Positions 4,413 to 5,187 of a stretch of 5,187 bases of DNA are shown one piece after another. The stretch spans positions 1-5,187 of the forward strand of contig JAAZOA010000010.1 in assembly GCA_012798055.1 (NCBI GenBank), in the 5' to 3' direction. The notes under the pieces are model-generated. The model ran no database searches and was not told the DNA's origin. It saw only the letters and a program-made list of their open reading frames with translations. Each line of letters begins with the position of its first letter. Position 1 is the first letter of the stretch. The position numbers and the translations under genes are program-made. Source of the stretch: Syntrophomonadaceae bacterium. GTDB taxonomy: Bacteria > Bacillota > Syntrophomonadia > Syntrophomonadales > Syntrophomonadaceae.

Positions 4413-5187
4413 TCAAACAGTCGGCAGGGTCTTAAAGCTAGCCTGAATTTCCTCGTCAGTGGGGACCACATCCTCCAGCTGCCCGGAAAGATAATTATCA
4501 TATGCGTTGAGGTCAAGGTGGCCATGTCCGCTGAGATTGAAGACTATGGCCCGGGACACGCCCTCTTCTTTGGCTTTGAGAGCTTCATCTATCGCCGCCC
4601 TGATGGCATGGGAGGATTCAGGTGCTGGTACGATCCCTTCGCTCTGGGCGAAGAGCATCGCCGCCTCGAATACACCTCTTTGCATAACTGCAGTAGCCTC
4701 GAGCAGCCCATCGTGATAGAGCTGGCTGATCAGGGGCGATTCTCCATGATAGCGCAGACCACCGGCATGTATCCCGGCAGGGGTAAAATCGTGTCCCAAG
4801 GTGTACATCTTAAGCAGCGGTGTGAATCCAGCCACATCCCCGTAATCATAGGTGAACACTCCCCTGGTCAGGGTGGGGCAAGCTGTCGGTTCCACCCCCA
4901 GCAGGCGTACCTTTGCGCCAGTCAGCTTGTCGGGAATGAACGGGAGGGCAATACCGGCAAAATTACTGCCTCCGCCGCAACAACCAATAACTACATCCGG
5001 GTAGTCATCCACCATTTCCATCTGCAGCTTGACTTCCTGCCCGATCACAGTCTGATGCAAACACACGTGATTCAAGACACTGCCCAGGGAATAATGAGTG
5101 TCATCACGTTTGGCGGCGTCTTCCACCGCTTCGCTGATAGCAATGGCCAGGGTACCTGGTGTATTTGGATTTTTGGCCAGTTCAACC
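4413..5187 (-). CDS. trpB2: TrpB2-type tryptophan synthase beta chain (C-terminal 257 residues, cut by window edge)
   Basis: The frame is open from the right edge to TGA at 4413-4415, so the in-frame GTG near 5126 is internal. The enzyme uses pyridoxal phosphate to condense L-serine with indole to L-tryptophan. Counting from the first full codon, visible family marks are PGTLAIAISEAVEDAA (11-26), LGSVLNHVCLHQTVIG (34-49), the PLP phosphate loop GCCGGGSN (68-75), HAGGLRYHG (140-148), EGIVPAPESSHA (183-194) and NLSGHGHLD (217-225; the Ser faces the cofactor ring nitrogen). The HAGGLRYHG and PGTLAIAISEA segments identify the TrpB2 (trpB-related) branch rather than classical TrpB1. The catalytic lysine lies in the missing N-terminal part. 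TrpB2 copies often sit outside the trp operon and can work without TrpA. Here no trpA follows: a terminator ends the unit. Confidence 0.93.
   Translation of the reverse strand, partial: VELAKNPNTPGTLAIAISEAVEDAAKRDDTHYSLGSVLNHVCLHQTVIGQEVKLQMEMVDDYPDVVIGCCGGGSNFAGIALPFIPDKLTGAKVRLLGVEPTACPTLTRGVFTYDYGDVAGFTPLLKMYTLGHDFTPAGIHAGGLRYHGESPLISQLYHDGLLEATAVMQRGVFEAAMLFAQSEGIVPAPESSHAIRAAIDEALKAKEEGVSRAIVFNLSGHGHLDLNAYDNYLSGQLEDVVPTDEEIQASFKTLPTV

Noticed and set aside
4313..4525. Minus-strand frame of 70 codons spanning the trpB2 end and terminator
   Set aside because: It overlaps the trpB2 C-terminus in another frame and runs through a terminator hairpin; no family resemblance or ribosome binding site supports it.
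4413..5126. Treating the GTG at 5126 as the start of the trpB2-type gene
   Set aside because: The frame and the family similarity (PGTLAIAISEA) continue upstream to the window edge, so this codon is an internal valine.
1..5187. CRISPR arrays, insertion sequences, tRNA genes, toxin-antitoxin or phage modules
   Set aside because: No regular direct repeats, transposase motifs, tRNA cloverleaf or defence-related protein was seen on either strand.

Overview
The window looks like chromosomal DNA of an anaerobic, Gram-positive Clostridia-type bacterium (Peptococcaceae or Syntrophomonadaceae-like). This is inferred from four things: the trmK-nif3 pair with a YqfO-type long Nif3, a class A rnpB, strong GGAGG-type ribosome binding sites with several GTG starts, and an iron-sulfur ASKHA protein of the type that re-activates corrinoid proteins. 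The genus cannot be named from the sequence alone. All protein genes run on the minus strand. The only plus-strand gene is the RNase P RNA.

Reading in the direction of minus-strand transcription, from the right edge: a TrpB2-type tryptophan synthase beta chain (C-terminal part, cut by the window edge) ends at 4413 and is closed by a strong hairpin terminator (4357-4383). Then comes a two-gene unit, trmK (tRNA m1A22 methyltransferase) overlapping nif3/yqfO by 20 nt, so the two are probably translationally coupled. A 244-nt AT-rich gap with a 45-bp dyad follows, then hup, an HU protein with a histone-H1-like lysine/alanine tail. hup converges on rnpB, and a shared bidirectional terminator lies between them (1860-1892).

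Left of rnpB, divergently transcribed, is a gene for a 111-residue, three-helix membrane protein of unknown function with its own promoter and terminator. The last gene is a 2Fe-2S/ASKHA corrinoid-activation-type protein (N-terminal 271 residues, cut by the left edge). These last two genes have the same ten bases directly before their start codons and the same nine-base -10 region.

Most of the window is core housekeeping content: tRNA modification, tRNA processing, nucleoid structure and tryptophan synthesis. The accessory or metabolic element is the corrinoid activator and perhaps the small membrane protein. I found no mobile element, CRISPR array, tRNA or defence system. The observations most worth a second look are a compensated base-pair swap in the catalytic P4 helix of the RNase P RNA, the H1-like HU tail with the AT-rich dyad upstream of hup, and the unknown membrane protein with the paired upstream sequence modules.
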